DNA of 64,000 nucleotides from contig OZ020587.1 of the NCBI GenBank assembly GCA_963971535.1, positions 157,602,488 to 157,666,487 of the forward strand. The letters run 5' to 3'. This document shows positions 38,201 through 48,944 of the stretch, in pieces. A program made the translations under genes and the position numbers. This DNA is from Notolepis coatsorum (lineage: Eukaryota; Chordata; Actinopteri; Aulopiformes; Paralepididae). Every line of letters begins with the position of its first letter. Positions within the stretch are counted from its first letter, which is position 1. The notes under the pieces were generated by a model. That model saw only the letters and a list, made by a program, of their open reading frames with translations, was not told the origin of the DNA and did not search any database.

Positions 38201-41200
38201 AGCGGGACACGTCACAAAGATGGATATTAAAGAGGCTGACCAGACCACTGAATCGTGGTACGTGCCCCACCACAAGGTCCATCACAACGGTAAAGACCGC
38301 ATAGTATTTAACTGCAGCTACCAGATCGGATCCCAAAATCTAAATAAAGAGTTACTGCCCGGTCCCACACTCGGCCCCTCCCTACTCGGCGTTCTACTCC
38401 GCTTCCGCCAGGAAAAGGTGGCCATCAGCGGGGACATTAAAGGAATGTTCCTGCAGGTGAGATTAGTAGAGGCGGACAAGCCCCTGTTACGGTTCCTATG
38501 GAGAGAGAAGCCAGGAGATGAGCACCCAGCCATCTACCAATGGGAAGTCCTCCCCTTCGGAACGACGTGCAGCCCCTGCTGTGCTACATTTGCACTACAG
38601 AAACATGTAGCAGAGGACCCAGCAGCGGACGAAGAGGTCCGACACAGCGTAAAGAACAGCTTCTACGTAGACAACTGTCTACAAAGCCTTTCAACCCAAG
38701 AAGAAGCCGAGGCTCTCCTGATTATACTCCGCGCCTCATTGATCAAAGGCGGCTTTGATCTCAGGCAGTGGGCCAGCAGCGATCCGCAAGTACTGCGCAG
38801 CCTCTCCTCCGAGGACAAGGCAGCCAGCAGCGAGACCTGGATGGCTACAATCCCGGGAGAAGCCCAGGAGATGACCCTGGGATTGGTGTGGCGATTCAAA
38901 ACAGATTCGCTTCACTACAGACACAAGCCCCTGACTACGGAGCAGGGAAGGCCGGCGGCGGCGCCGACCACCAGACGGAGTGTGTACACAACACTCGCCC
39001 GACAATATGACCCGCTAGGATGTATTCTACCGTACACCACCAGGGCAAAAATGATTGTACGAGCATTGTGGGACAAGGACCAGGGCTGGGACGACCCCAT
39101 TCCCGCACACCTTGCATCCACCTGGAGAGAGTGGGAGATGGAGCTCCACTCACTCCCAGGCGTTAATGTGCGCCGAAGCTACTTCCCACCCACGGTGAGG
39201 CCAGAGACATGTAAAATGGACTTACACGTCTTCAGTGACGCCTCAGAGGTCGCATACGGATCAGTAGCCTACTTGCGGGCCCAAGACCAGGGGGGAGAGA
39301 TCTACACAGCATTTGTCCTCGCCCGCTCGAGAATAGCCCCACGCAAGCAACAATCTATCCCACGTCTAGAGCTCTGCGCAGCCCTAGCCGGAGCGCACCT
39401 AGCCACGCTCATCCAACGTGAGCTCACCATACCGGTGTCTAGAACAATCCTGTGGTCAGATTCCACGACGGTACTCGCCTGGATCAAATCGGACTCATGC
39501 AAGTACAAAGTCTTCGTGGGAGTCAGAGTCACCGAGATTCAAGACTTAACCGAAGAGTTAACCGGAGAAACAGAGTGGCGCTACGTTGATACAAAACAGA
39601 ACCCAGCTGACGTCATCACCCGGGGGATGCCCCTGGATGACCTCACCCGTCGCAATGTCTACAGTGACGGCCCCGCATTCCTAAGACTCCCGGAAGGACA
39701 GTGGCCCATGCCTATCCCGAGGGAAGCAAGTCCAGAGGAGGTGGAAAATAAGAGGTCTGTGTTCTGTGGATTGAGCACCGTAGCCTCCACCGACCCTAAC
39801 ATAGACGATTGCACGTCCATAGAGAGTGCACAACAAAGAACATTCCTGCGGTACCACCCGGAGTGCAAGTCCCCCGCTGATATGTCAGCAGCTAACTACG
39901 AGGAAGCAGAATTGCTTCTACTGCAGCGAGCCCAGAGAGACTCGTTCCCCGATGAATTGGCCTGTCTACAGGGAGGAAAGCCCGTCCCATCCGACAGCAG
40001 ATTAATTCATCTGGCCCCCGAGAGCGATGCTCATACCCTCATCAGAGTGGGTGGTCGCCTACGCAGAGCCCCCAATCTACCGGATGACATTAAATACCCG
40101 ATCGTATTGAACAGCCGACACAAGGTCACAGAGCTGATTATAAAGAAATACGATGAGGATGTACATCACGCAGGAGCAGAAAGAGTCTTCGCGGAAATCA
40201 GACGTCGTTACTGGATCCTACAAGGAAGAGAGGCGGTACGACGCTTCCAGCGAACATGTCTAGACTGCCGCAAGTGGCGCGCGCAGCCCAGCATACCAAG
40301 GATGGCTGACCTTCCTCCATGTCGCCTCCGAATCGGTGACAAGCCATTCCACTCAACGGGTATGGACTGCTTTGGCCCGCTGCACATAAAGAAAGGAAGA
40401 GGAACCGAGAAGCGGTGGGGTATTGTATTCAAATGCATGACCACCAGAGCGATACACATCGAGCTTCTCCCGACCATGAGCACAGACTCATTCCTTATGG
40501 CCTTCCGTAGATTCACATCACGGAAAGGAAGACCGTCTACCCTATTGTCCGATCATGGGACAAACTTCAAAGGCGGCGAAAGAGAGCTGAGAGAGAGCTT
40601 CCAAGCTATGGGCCCAGAACTTAAGACCCACCTCGCTCCAGCACAGGTTGATTTCCAATTCAACCCCCCAAACGCACCCCACTTCGGTGGCACTTGGGAA
40701 CGAGAAGTGCGCTCCATAAAGACAGCCCTGTACGCAGTACTTGGGGCCCAGACTGTGGCGGAAGAAGTCCTAATGACAGTCCTCACGGAGATTGAGGGAG
40801 TACTTAACTCGAAGCCCCTCGGATATGTCTCCAGTGATGTGGCGGATATCGACCCAGTTACCCCCAACACACTCCTGATGGGGCGGCTAGATCTTGCATT
40901 ACCCCAGACAATGTACCGGCCTGAAGAAGCGAACGGCCGACGAATGTGGAGGTACAGCCAAGTATTAGCCGACAAGTTTTGGAACAGTTTCCTACTGCAC
41001 TACCTACCGTCTCTACAGACCCGCCAGAAGTGGGTAAAGGAGAGAGACAATTTGACAGAAGGAACAGTCGTCATGATTATTGATCAATCACTGCCCAGAG
41101 CTATGTGGCCAGCCGGCCGCGTAAGCAAAGTGATCACCGGTGCCGACGGCAAGGTCCGAGCAGCTGAAGTGCTCGTCCAGGGTCGCACTTACACCCGTCC

Positions 41201-41273
41201 CGTGGCGAGGCTCATAGAACTGCCTCGACTCCCAGACACAATCAATGATGACCATGACCCTACAACCCTATGA
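35208..41273 (+). CDS. gag-pol: BEL-1 Gag-Pol polyprotein (BEL/Pao)
   Basis: An uninterrupted ORF of 2,021 codons from the first ATG (the frame is open upstream to 35184 but only with GTG). Gag comes first: an acidic, Pro/Ser-rich N-terminus, a charged coiled coil at residues 145-218, a DUF1759-like capsid region at about 395-575 and Cys/His zinc knuckles from C618 to about 685 (one reads C-x2-C-x3-H-x4-C from C651). Pol follows: aspartic protease with LDDGS at D735; reverse transcriptase with motif A aspartate D1076 in DIKGMF and motif C YVDN at 1153-1156; RNase H with D1344, E1388 and D1418; integrase with an HHCC-like region, then D1720, D1782 and E1831; and a DUF5641-type C-terminus at about 1918-2011. 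All catalytic residues are present except that motif C has N in place of the second D of YxDD. Proteins act in virus-like particles and then at integration. With near-identical LTRs, this copy may be autonomous. Confidence 0.96.
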   Translation: MMNTPRNDPPNQRPQRERRLPQYLEAYAVSQQPSLLLTVNAVKLESKSMSNPNAQTTPTIEAPTGSNVTDQVHGGDQWEPDMTSHPASTEEVVPDESREEYNATERELGTEEDGESTVEIELQGSARSTPREGSPIQPPSPSEAERTLQQAFLISLNAAAERDRLQIQQRSEHEQIRLEIRRIQMEENVARERAGAQRDAARDRQQSQLIEQLIRRTTPSPSARGSRNSFRHTSRAASPSRVNNPELDQQTRSIPPTDHLPPPVQARPSNREGAAYPVERLNQRLQALDDLTEDEEEEEENHARRQHSTLPDQEVRYSPGYTPAELRYRPPTLYTGEHDARPAPRNSTWTSGPWYTAGTSPYQGAGGDSPRRPLPQRSPMYPQSASYIGTPMVPDFTQENRAQYTELCMCLETMLVDVLDERHKYAILLKHLKVPRAHNIALAYATSTTPYTAALVALDQRYGRIWDYVIQEIRHIDRLPPAIDNRALDDLSIRVQSLVGMLGAQREKGRHELYANSNVERILEKLPPARQERFRRQRDHRDPNGPEPNLLDLADFLAREVSSLRLDTFGRSTPGSREGTRRLNDGRRSVTVMHQSESVPSSRSHSTPSRTEKWKIVCPYCEKEHWLAQCDSFPKLNAEEAGQWIKSNKRCFRCARSHMAAECRLKKRCTKCDGAHLDILHDSNRRRPSPAPSSRKASVMYIDPASSSGARVLLKVVRVTLSYQNKVLDTYAVLDDGSEKTLLLASAAAQLGLRGSETQMTIRTIRRDLKTIKGENVSFSIAASGQPERRYQIADAFTSQEIGLSRYTYPVAKLMEKYAHLRKLPIPLIDNAMPTLLIGSDHADLIVPIDRVHTGPRGCPAAVETRLGWTLQGPLAKSLNRSTATRCLHSRVAEGETALLQHVERLWTLEQMPFKNGKKDIRSKDDIYAIHLLETRTKRVPVNGVLRYATPLLRREGMPTFHAKTDATERYLLNTERRLAKNPAQESVYRAEIEKLITAGHVTKMDIKEADQTTESWYVPHHKVHHNGKDRIVFNCSYQIGSQNLNKELLPGPTLGPSLLGVLLRFRQEKVAISGDIKGMFLQVRLVEADKPLLRFLWREKPGDEHPAIYQWEVLPFGTTCSPCCATFALQKHVAEDPAADEEVRHSVKNSFYVDNCLQSLSTQEEAEALLIILRASLIKGGFDLRQWASSDPQVLRSLSSEDKAASSETWMATIPGEAQEMTLGLVWRFKTDSLHYRHKPLTTEQGRPAAAPTTRRSVYTTLARQYDPLGCILPYTTRAKMIVRALWDKDQGWDDPIPAHLASTWREWEMELHSLPGVNVRRSYFPPTVRPETCKMDLHVFSDASEVAYGSVAYLRAQDQGGEIYTAFVLARSRIAPRKQQSIPRLELCAALAGAHLATLIQRELTIPVSRTILWSDSTTVLAWIKSDSCKYKVFVGVRVTEIQDLTEELTGETEWRYVDTKQNPADVITRGMPLDDLTRRNVYSDGPAFLRLPEGQWPMPIPREASPEEVENKRSVFCGLSTVASTDPNIDDCTSIESAQQRTFLRYHPECKSPADMSAANYEEAELLLLQRAQRDSFPDELACLQGGKPVPSDSRLIHLAPESDAHTLIRVGGRLRRAPNLPDDIKYPIVLNSRHKVTELIIKKYDEDVHHAGAERVFAEIRRRYWILQGREAVRRFQRTCLDCRKWRAQPSIPRMADLPPCRLRIGDKPFHSTGMDCFGPLHIKKGRGTEKRWGIVFKCMTTRAIHIELLPTMSTDSFLMAFRRFTSRKGRPSTLLSDHGTNFKGGERELRESFQAMGPELKTHLAPAQVDFQFNPPNAPHFGGTWEREVRSIKTALYAVLGAQTVAEEVLMTVLTEIEGVLNSKPLGYVSSDVADIDPVTPNTLLMGRLDLALPQTMYRPEEANGRRMWRYSQVLADKFWNSFLLHYLPSLQTRQKWVKERDNLTEGTVVMIIDQSLPRAMWPAGRVSKVITGADGKVRAAEVLVQGRTYTRPVARLIELPRLPDTINDDHDPTTL

Positions 41274-41372
41274 CTTTGTGAAGTTGACTGACCCCTACAG
41301 CAAACCCTTATGTGTAAATAGACAACGCGATTAATCTGTCTCTGTTTAACTGATTAGGTCTGGGACCTATTC

Positions 41373-41382
41373 AGGGGGTGGC
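41373..41382 (+). other. Polypurine tract of BEL-1
   Basis: AGGGGGTGGC lies directly before the 3' LTR, where the plus-strand primer of LTR elements is made. It is short and interrupted by T and C. The matching BEL-2 sequence on the minus strand is AGGGTGCGGC. Confidence 0.6.
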
Positions 41383-42811
41383 TGTGAAGGGCCAGATTAA
41401 ACCGAATATATATATTTATTTATATATATATATTTAATTGTATTTGTATATTCTCTAATATTCCCTGATATCCCTTGTATATTCCTTGTACAATATGCAT
41501 TGAATATCCATTCTAGCCTACTGAACATCCCATAATAGTCTCCATTCTACTATTGGTCGAGACCTTGGTGCCAGGCTGCCATACCCCTCAGACCCAGTTC
41601 AAACGTACCGCTCCACATGTACGAACAAGTCCTAGTTCCGCGTAGGAATCTGGCTACCGCACCACTAATGGGACTATTTGTTCATAGTGCGTATATATAC
41701 TGCGCTACTAAAGTAGGACTTTCTTTTCAGTCCAGTTTCTTACCCTCCAATAGAGTCACAGACGTAAAGCCTCCCCGCGACGCCACGTGTGGGAGTAAGG
41801 CCAAGTTCGCCTACCATCGGTATTGAGACATCGTGTATATTAATATTTGAATAGTCATATTTGGCACTATATCGTCGAGTTGGACGTAGTCTATTAAGCT
41901 AATAATAGTCTGTTAATATATAGTGCTTCGTGCGGTGAGAATACTACCGTAGTCAGTACCCCATCGTTTCGGGCAGAGAACTGGCTGCTTACCCAGGGTG
42001 GTTGACCCCATGTGAAGCTGCACCCGAGGAGCCCCAGAGCCGACGAGCGAGTGGACCTGTATACCGGATTATTCTACCGACGACAGCCCGCCTTCCCAGG
42101 CACGGATTATGCTTTGTATACTTTGATTATTCCATGGATAAAGACCCCCGACACTGCCGTGTGTTGGAACCCCCCCCCTGGAGAGGACGCAAGGTGAGGA
42201 GACGCTCTGCAAGACGAGGTCGCTTCACGTCTCTCCCCCGTGGACCGGAGAGAGCCGGCCCACAAAGAGTCCACCTGCTTTCATCTGTGGTCCAAGGATC
42301 GCCGGCGCATTGAACGGCACTACAGTGGGTTCACCTGGGATACCCTTGGCCGGACGAGGCAGCCGGATTCTACCCCCCCCCCCCTCCTACTCCTGTCGGC
42401 TTACAAGCGACCGGATTAACCCCCCCTTAGTGTATCTAGTATATAATCATTAAAGTATCATTGCTGTTATTCCTTAACTATTCCAGGTCGTATATTTACC
42501 ACCTGCGCCATCAGAGATTGGACATTCTCTATTGATATACCGACGAATACTCTTTGCCATAAAAGTGCATACTATTTCAATTCATAAATGTAATTAAGTG
42601 ATTAAGTGCTTGCTCTACACACCATTGCTGTGTAGTAATAAACGCATACTTCGACTTCGTACATTTGTGTTGGATCCGTTTCATCTACGTGAGAGTGTTT
42701 ATGATAATATATTTATGCCGTGTACTGGGTGGCCGAATATTAAGTACAAAGGTAGTGGTAGTAAGTATCATATCTAGTAATACAGTCAGGGAATTGTACC
42801 CCTCAGTTACA
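41383..42811 (+). repeat. BEL-1 3' LTR
   Basis: 1,429 bp. Differences from the 5' LTR: loss of three bases at the very start (TGTGAAGG instead of TGTTGTGAAGG), a 1-bp change before a C run near 42,170, a C run shorter by one near 42,372-42,383, loss of AT in ACCATATTGCTG (near 42,624), and substitutions corresponding to 33789, 34143, 34258 and 34987 of the 5' LTR. The end TTACA is followed by AGGAC and satellite. Confidence 0.95.
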
Positions 42812-42816
42812 AGGAC
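42812..42816. other. Target-site duplication of BEL-1, right copy (AGGAC)
   Basis: Matches 33699-33703. The satellite unit resumes with AGGACTGTGTGTAAC, the expected phase if BEL-1 entered a single unit and duplicated 5 bp. Confidence 0.8.
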
Positions 42817-45800
42817 TGTGTGTAACTAGGAGGGATATGAGGACTGTGTGTAACTAGGAGGGATATGAGGACTGTGTGTAACTAGGAGGGATATGAGGAC
42901 TGTGTGTAGCTAGGAGGGATATGAGGACTGTGTGTAACTAGGAGGGATATGAGGACTGTGTGTGTGTAACTAGGAGGGATATGAGGACTGTGTGTAACTA
43001 GGGGGGATACGAGGACTGTGTGTATGTGTAACTAGGAGGGATATGAGGACTGTGTGTAACTAGGAGGGATATGAGGACTGTGTGTAACTAGGAGGGATAT
43101 GAGGACTGTGTGTAACTAGGAGGGATATGAGGACTGTGTGTAACTGGGATATGAGGACTGTGTGTAACTTGGAGGGATATGAGGACTGTGTGTAACTGGG
43201 ATATGAGGACTGTGTGTAACTAGGAGGGATATGAGGACTGTGTGTAACTAGGAGGGATATGAGGACTGTGTGTAACTAGGAGGGATATGAGGACTGTGTG
43301 TAGCTACGAGGGATATGAGGACTGTATGTAACTAGGAGGGATATGAGGACTGTGTGTAACTAGGAGGGATATGAGGACTGTGTGTAACTAGGAGGGATAT
43401 GAGGACTGTGTATGTGTAACTAGGAGGGATATGAGGACTGTGTGTAACTAGGAGGGATATGAGGACTGTGTGTAACTAGGAGGGATATGAGGACTGTGTG
43501 TAGCTAGGAGGGATATGAGGACTGTGTGTAACTAGGAGGGATATGAGGACTGTGTGTAACTAGGAGGGATATGAGGACTGTGTGTAACTAGGAGGGATAT
43601 GAGGACTGTGTATGTGTAACTAGGACGGATATGAGGACTGTGTGTAACTAGGAGGGATATGAGGACTGTGTGTAACTAGGAGGGATATGAGGAATGTGTG
43701 TAACTAGGAGGGATATGAGGACTGTGTAACTAGGAGGATATGAAGACTGTGTGTAACTAGGAGGGATATGAGGACTCTGTGTAACTAGGAGGGATATGAG
43801 GACTGTGTGTAACTAGGAGGGATATGAGGACTGTGTAACTAGGAGGGATATGAGGACTGTGTGTAACTAGGAGGGATATGAGGAATGTGTGTAACTAGGA
43901 GGGATATGAGGACTGTGTGTAACTAGGAGAGATATGAGGACTGTGTGTAACTAGGAGGGATATGAGGACTGTGTGTAACTAGGAGGGATATGATGACTGT
44001 GTGTAACTAGGAGGGATATGAGGACTGTGTGTAACTAGGAGGGATATGATGACTGTGTGTAACTAGGAGGAATATGAGGACTGTGTGTCACTAGGAGGGA
44101 TATGAGGACTGTGTGTAACTAGGAGGGATATGAGGACTGTGTGTAACTAGGAGGGATATGAGGACTGTGTGTAACTAGGAGGGATATGAGGACTGTGTGT
44201 AAATAGGAGGGATATGAGGACTGTGTGTAGCTAGGAGGGATATGAGGACTGTGTGTAACTAGGAGGGATATGAGGGCTGTGTGTGTGTAACTAGGAGGGA
44301 TATGAGGACTGTGTGTAACTAGGAGGGATACGAGGACTGTGTGTATGTGTAACTAGGAGGGATATGAGGACTGTGTGTAACTAGGAGGGATATGAGGACT
44401 GTGTGTAACTAGGAGGGATATGAGGACTGTGTGTAACTAGGAGGGATATGAGGACTGTGTGTAACTAGGAGGGATATGAGGACTGTGTGTAACTAGGAGG
44501 GATATGAGGACTGTGAATGTGTAACTAGGCGGGATATGAGGACTGTGTGTAACTAGGAGGGATATGAGGACTGTGTGTAACTAGGAGGGATATGAGGACT
44601 GTTTAACTAGGAGGGATATGAAGACTGTGTGTAACTAGGAGGGATATGAGGACTCTGTGTAACTAGGAGGGATATGAGGACTGTGTAACTAGGAGGGATA
44701 TGAGGACTGTGTGTAATTAGGAGGGATATGAGGTCTGTGTGTAACTAGGAGGGATATGAGGACTGTGTGTAACTAGGAGGGATATGAGGACTGTGTGTAA
44801 CTAGGAGGGATATGAGGACTGTGTGTGTGTAACTAGGAGGGATACGAGGACTGTGTGTATGTATAACTAGGAGGGATATGAGGACTGTGTGTAACTAGGA
44901 CGGATATGAGGACAGTGTGTAACTAGGAGCGATATGAGGACTGTGTGTAACTGGGATATGAGGACTGTGTGTAACTAGGAGATATATGAGGACTGTGTGT
45001 AACTAGGAGGGATATGAGGACTGTATGTAGCTAGGAGGGATATGAGGACTGTGTCTAACTAGGAGGGATATGAGGTCTGTGTGTAACTAGGAGGGATATG
45101 AGGACTGTGTGTAACTAGGAGGGATATGAGGACTGTGTGTAACTAGGAGGGATATGAGGACTGTGTGTAACTAGGAGGGATATGAGGACTGTGTGTAACT
45201 AGGAGGGATATGAGGACTGTGTAACTAGGAGGGATATGAAGACTGTGTGTAACTAGGAGGGATATGAGGACTGTGTGTAACTAGGAGGGATATGAGGACT
45301 GTGTGTAACTAGGAGGGATATGAGGACTGTGTAACTAGGAGGGATATGAGGACTGTGTGTAACTAGGAGGGATATGAGGACTGTGTGTAACTAGGAGGGA
45401 TATGAGGACTGTGTAACTAGGAGGGATATGAGGACTGTGTGTAACTAGGAGGGATATGAGGACTGTGTGTAACTAGGAGGGATATGAGGACTGTGTGTAA
45501 CTAGGAGAGAAATGAGGACTGTGTGTAACTAGGAGGGATATGAGGTCTGTGTGTAACTAGGAGGGATATGAGGACTGTGTGTAACTAGGAGGGATATGAG
45601 GACTGTGTGTAACTAGGAGGGATATGAGGACTGTGTGTAACTAGGAGGGATATGAGGACTGTGTGTAACTAGGAGGGATATGAGGACTGTGTAACTAGGA
45701 GGGATATGAAGACTGTGTGTAACTAGGAGGGATATGAGGACTGTGTGTAACTAGGAGGGATATGAGGACTGTGTGTAACTAGGAGGGATATGAGGACTGT

Positions 45801-48203
45801 GTAACTAGGGGGGATATGAGGACTGTGTGTAACTAGGAGGGATATGAGGACTGTGTGTAACTAGGAGGGATATGAGGACTGTGTGTAACTAGGAGAGATA
45901 TGAGGACTGTGTGTAACTAGGAGGGATATGAGGACTGTGTGTAACTAGGAGGGATATGATGACTGTGTGTAACTAGGAGGAATATGAGGACTGTGTGTCA
46001 CTAGGAGGGATATGAGGACTGTGTGTAACTAGGAGGGATATGAGAACTGTGTGTAACTAGGAGGGATATGAGGACTGTGTGTAGCTAGGAGGGATATGAG
46101 GACTGTGTGTAACTAGGAGGGATATGAGGACTGTGTGTAACTAGGAGGGATATGAGGACTGTGTGTAGCTAGGAGGGATATGAGGACTGTGTGTAACTAG
46201 GAGGGATATGAGGACTGTGTGTAACTAGGAGGGATATGAGGACTGTGTGTAGCTAGGAGGGATATGAGGACTGTGTCTAACTAGGAGGGATATGAGGTCT
46301 GTGTGTAACTAGGAGGGATATGAGGACTGTGTGTAACTAGGAGGGATATGAGGACTGTGTGTAACTGGGATATGAGGACTGTGTGTAACTAGGAGAGATA
46401 TGAGGACTGTGTGTAACTAGGAGGGATATGATGACTGTGTGTAGCTAGGAGGGATATGAGGACTGTGTCTAACTAGGAGGGATATGAGGTCTGTGTGTAA
46501 CTAGGAGGGATATGAGGACTGTGTGTAACTAGGAGGGATATGAGGACTGTGTGTAACTAGGAGGGATATGAGGACTGTGTGTAACTAGGAGGGATATGAG
46601 GACTGTGTGTAACTAGGAGGGATATGAGGACTGTGTAACTAGGAGGGATATGAAGACTGTGTCTAACTAGGAGAGATATGAGGACTGTGTGTAACTAGGA
46701 GGGATATGATGACTGTGTGTAGCTAGGAGGGATATGAGGACTGTGTCTAACTAGGAGGGATATGAGGTCTGTGTGTAACTAGGAGGGATATGAGGACTGT
46801 GTGTAACTAGGAGGGATATGAGGACTGTGTGTAACTAGGAGGGATATGAGGACTGTGTGTAACTAGGAGGGATATGAGGACTGTGTAACTAGGAGGGATA
46901 TGAAGACTGTGTGTAACTAGGAGGGATATGAGGACTGTGTGTAACTAGGAGGGATATGAGGACTGTGTGTAACTAGGAGGGATATGAGGACAGTGTGTAA
47001 CTAGGAGAGATATGAGGACTGTGTGTAACTAGGAGGGATATGAGGACTGTGTGTAACTAGGAGGGATATGATGACTGTGTGTAACTGGGATATGAGGACT
47101 GTGTGTAACTAGGAGGGATATGAGGACTGTGTGTAACTAGGAGGGATATGAGGACTGTGTGTAACTAGGAGGGATAGGAGGACTGTGTGTAACTAGGAGG
47201 AATATGAGGACTGTGTGTCACTAGGAGGGATATGAGGACTGTGTGTAACTAGGAGGGATATGAGAACTGTGTGTAACTAGGAGGGATATGAGGACTGTGT
47301 GTAGCTAGGAGGGATATGAGGACTGTGTGTAACTAGGAGGGATATGAGGACTGTGTGTAACTAGGAGGGATATGAGGACTGTGTGTAGCTAGGAGGGATA
47401 TGAGGACTGTGTGTAACTAGGAGGGATATGAGGACTGTGTGTAACTAGGAGGGATATGAGGACTGTGTGTAGCTAGGAGGGATATGAGGACTGTGTCTAA
47501 CTAGGAGGGATATGAGGTCTGTGTGTAACTAGGAGGGATATGAGGACTGTGTGTAACTAGGAGGGATATGAGGACTGTGTGTAACTAGGAGGGATATGAG
47601 GACTGTGTAACTAGGAGGGATATGAGGACTGTGTGTAACTAGGAGGGATATGAGGACTGTGTGTAACTAGGAGGGATATGAGGACTGTGTGTAACTAGGA
47701 GAGATATGAGGCCTGTGTGTAACTAGGAGGGATATGAGGACTGTGTGTAACTAGGAGGGATATGATGACTGTGTGTAACTAGGAGGAATATGAGGACTGT
47801 GTGTCACTAGGAGGGATATGAGGACTGTGTGTAACTAGGAGGGATATGAGGACTGTGTGTAACTAGGAGGGATATGAGGACTGTGTGTAGCTAGGAGGGA
47901 TATGAGGACTGTGTGTAACTAGGAGGGATATGAGGACTGTGTGTAACTAGGAGGGATATGAGGACTGTGTGTAGCTAGGAGGGATATGAGGACTGTGTGT
48001 AACTAGGAGGGATATGAGGACTGTGTGTGTGTAACTAGGAGGGATATGAGGACTGTGTGTAACTAGGAGGGATACGAGGACTGTGTGTATGTGTAACTAG
48101 GAGGGATATGAGGACTGTGTGTAACTGGGAGGGATATGAGGACTGTGTGTAACTAGGAGGGATATGAGGACTGTGTGTAACTAGGAGGGATATTAGGACT
48201 GTG
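42812..48203. repeat. 28-bp minisatellite array, block right of BEL-1
   Basis: About 190 units of the same satellite in the same orientation. It differs in texture from the left part: TAGCTAGG variants are fewer, GAGGTCTGTG and GTGTCTAACT variants appear (near 44,733, 45,051, 46,285 and 46,463), and GAAGACT 26-bp units recur with a shorter spacing. It ends at GGACTGTG where the BEL-3 LTR begins. Confidence 0.97.
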
Positions 48204-48468
48204 TGTCAAACTCTTTAGGAGAAAAGAGAGCCAAATGTATTTTATTGACTCAAAATTACATATATTATTTATCCAAAACAAATGGTACAATTTAAATGTC
48301 CCCTAAATGATCAAATATACTCCTTGCAACTATTTTCAAAGTAAATTGAAATTAAATGAACTTTATGGGTAAAAAGAGAATCATTTACATCAGGCATCTA
48401 TGCGGGCAGCATGGGAGGGCTTGACTGGTTTACCATCTGGCATCTATGGGGGCAGCCCAGAGGACTTG
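48204..48468 (+). repeat. BEL-3 left LTR, truncated to its first 265 bp
   Basis: Begins TGTCAAACTCTTTAGG directly after satellite and matches the starts of the LTRs at 48827 and 63327 with a few differences (TGTCAAAC for TGTCGAAC; TTATGGG for TTAGGGG; AATCATTT for AATAATTT). The match stops at GAGGACTTG, where internal sequence begins. The junction shares TG (48467-48468) with both partners, the mark of end joining with microhomology. Confidence 0.88.
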
Positions 48469-48775
48469 GAGTGAGCTAGCTGGCCCAAATCTGTTTGTCC
48501 GCAACAAATGGCATCGGACAGAGCGGAACGTCAAGGTCGGGGATCTTGTCTGGATCGCCGACCAGAACGCGCTGAGAGGCCAGTTCCGTCTGGGAAGAAT
48601 CTTGTCAGTATACCCAGACAGAAAAGGGATCGTCAGGGACGCTGATATCAAGACATGTGCCAGCCTCATCGTCTCCCCTGCAGGTGGACAGAAGAAGAGG
48701 AGCTCTCCACTGCCCACGACCGTCATCAGGAGAGACGTAAGAAGATTGGTGTCGTTAAGAGGGGTCAATCTCTGA
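48468..48775 (+). pseudogene. BEL-3 pol remnant: C-terminal DUF5641-type domain
   Basis: About 100 codons of the integrase C-terminus: a stretch with VKVGDLVWIADQ and the later RGQFRLGRILSVYP matches the chromatin/DNA-binding tail found at the end of BEL/Pao pol. It is nearly the same as 62968-63275, with substitutions near 48,640 and 48,767. It is cut from the rest of pol by the deletion at 48468 and has no start of its own. The following 50 bp to 48826 match the region before the right LTR, including the purine tract GTGGGAGG. Confidence 0.85.
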
Positions 48776-48826
48776 TGTGAAGTAAGTTTCTGATCAAGCC
48801 AAGCGATCAGGAACTTAAGTGGGAGG

Positions 48827-48944
48827 TGTCGAACTCTTTAGGAGAAAAGAGAGCCAAATGTATTTTATTGACTCAAAATTACATATATTATTTATCCAAA
48901 ACAAATGGTACAATTTAAATGTCCCCTAAATGATCAAATATACT
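48827..48944 (+). repeat. BEL-3 middle LTR, part left of the BEL-2 insertion
   Basis: Starts TGTCGAACTCTTTAGG after GGGAGG and is the same as 63327-63444. It breaks at ATACT, where BEL-2 begins, and continues at 56980. Confidence 0.93.
48940..48944. other. Target-site duplication of BEL-2, left copy (ATACT)
   Basis: ATACT precedes TGTAACTG, the outer LTR end of BEL-2, and is repeated at 56980-56984. The undisturbed site, with one ATACT, is present in the right BEL-3 LTR at 63440-63444, which proves the insertion and its 5-bp duplication. Confidence 0.97.

Larger units (their letters stand above)
33704..42811 (+). mobile_element. BEL-1: complete BEL/Pao LTR retrotransposon
   Basis: A 9.1-kb element with all expected parts in order: 5' LTR (33704-35139), tRNA-Tyr primer site (35142-35158), one open gag-pol (35208-41273), a purine tract and a 3' LTR (41383-42811), flanked by AGGAC on both sides. 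It sits inside the 28-bp satellite, which continues in the same orientation on both sides. The two LTRs differ by 4 substitutions and 4 indels (3, 1, 1 and 2 bp) over about 1.43 kb, so the insertion is recent. The pol order protease-RT-RNase H-integrase and the C-terminal DUF5641-type domain identify BEL/Pao. No envelope ORF fits in the 109 bp between the gag-pol stop and the 3' LTR. Confidence 0.97.

Noticed and set aside
41274..41382. Envelope gene after BEL-1 pol
   Set aside because: Only 109 bp separate the stop codon from the 3' LTR and no ORF is present.
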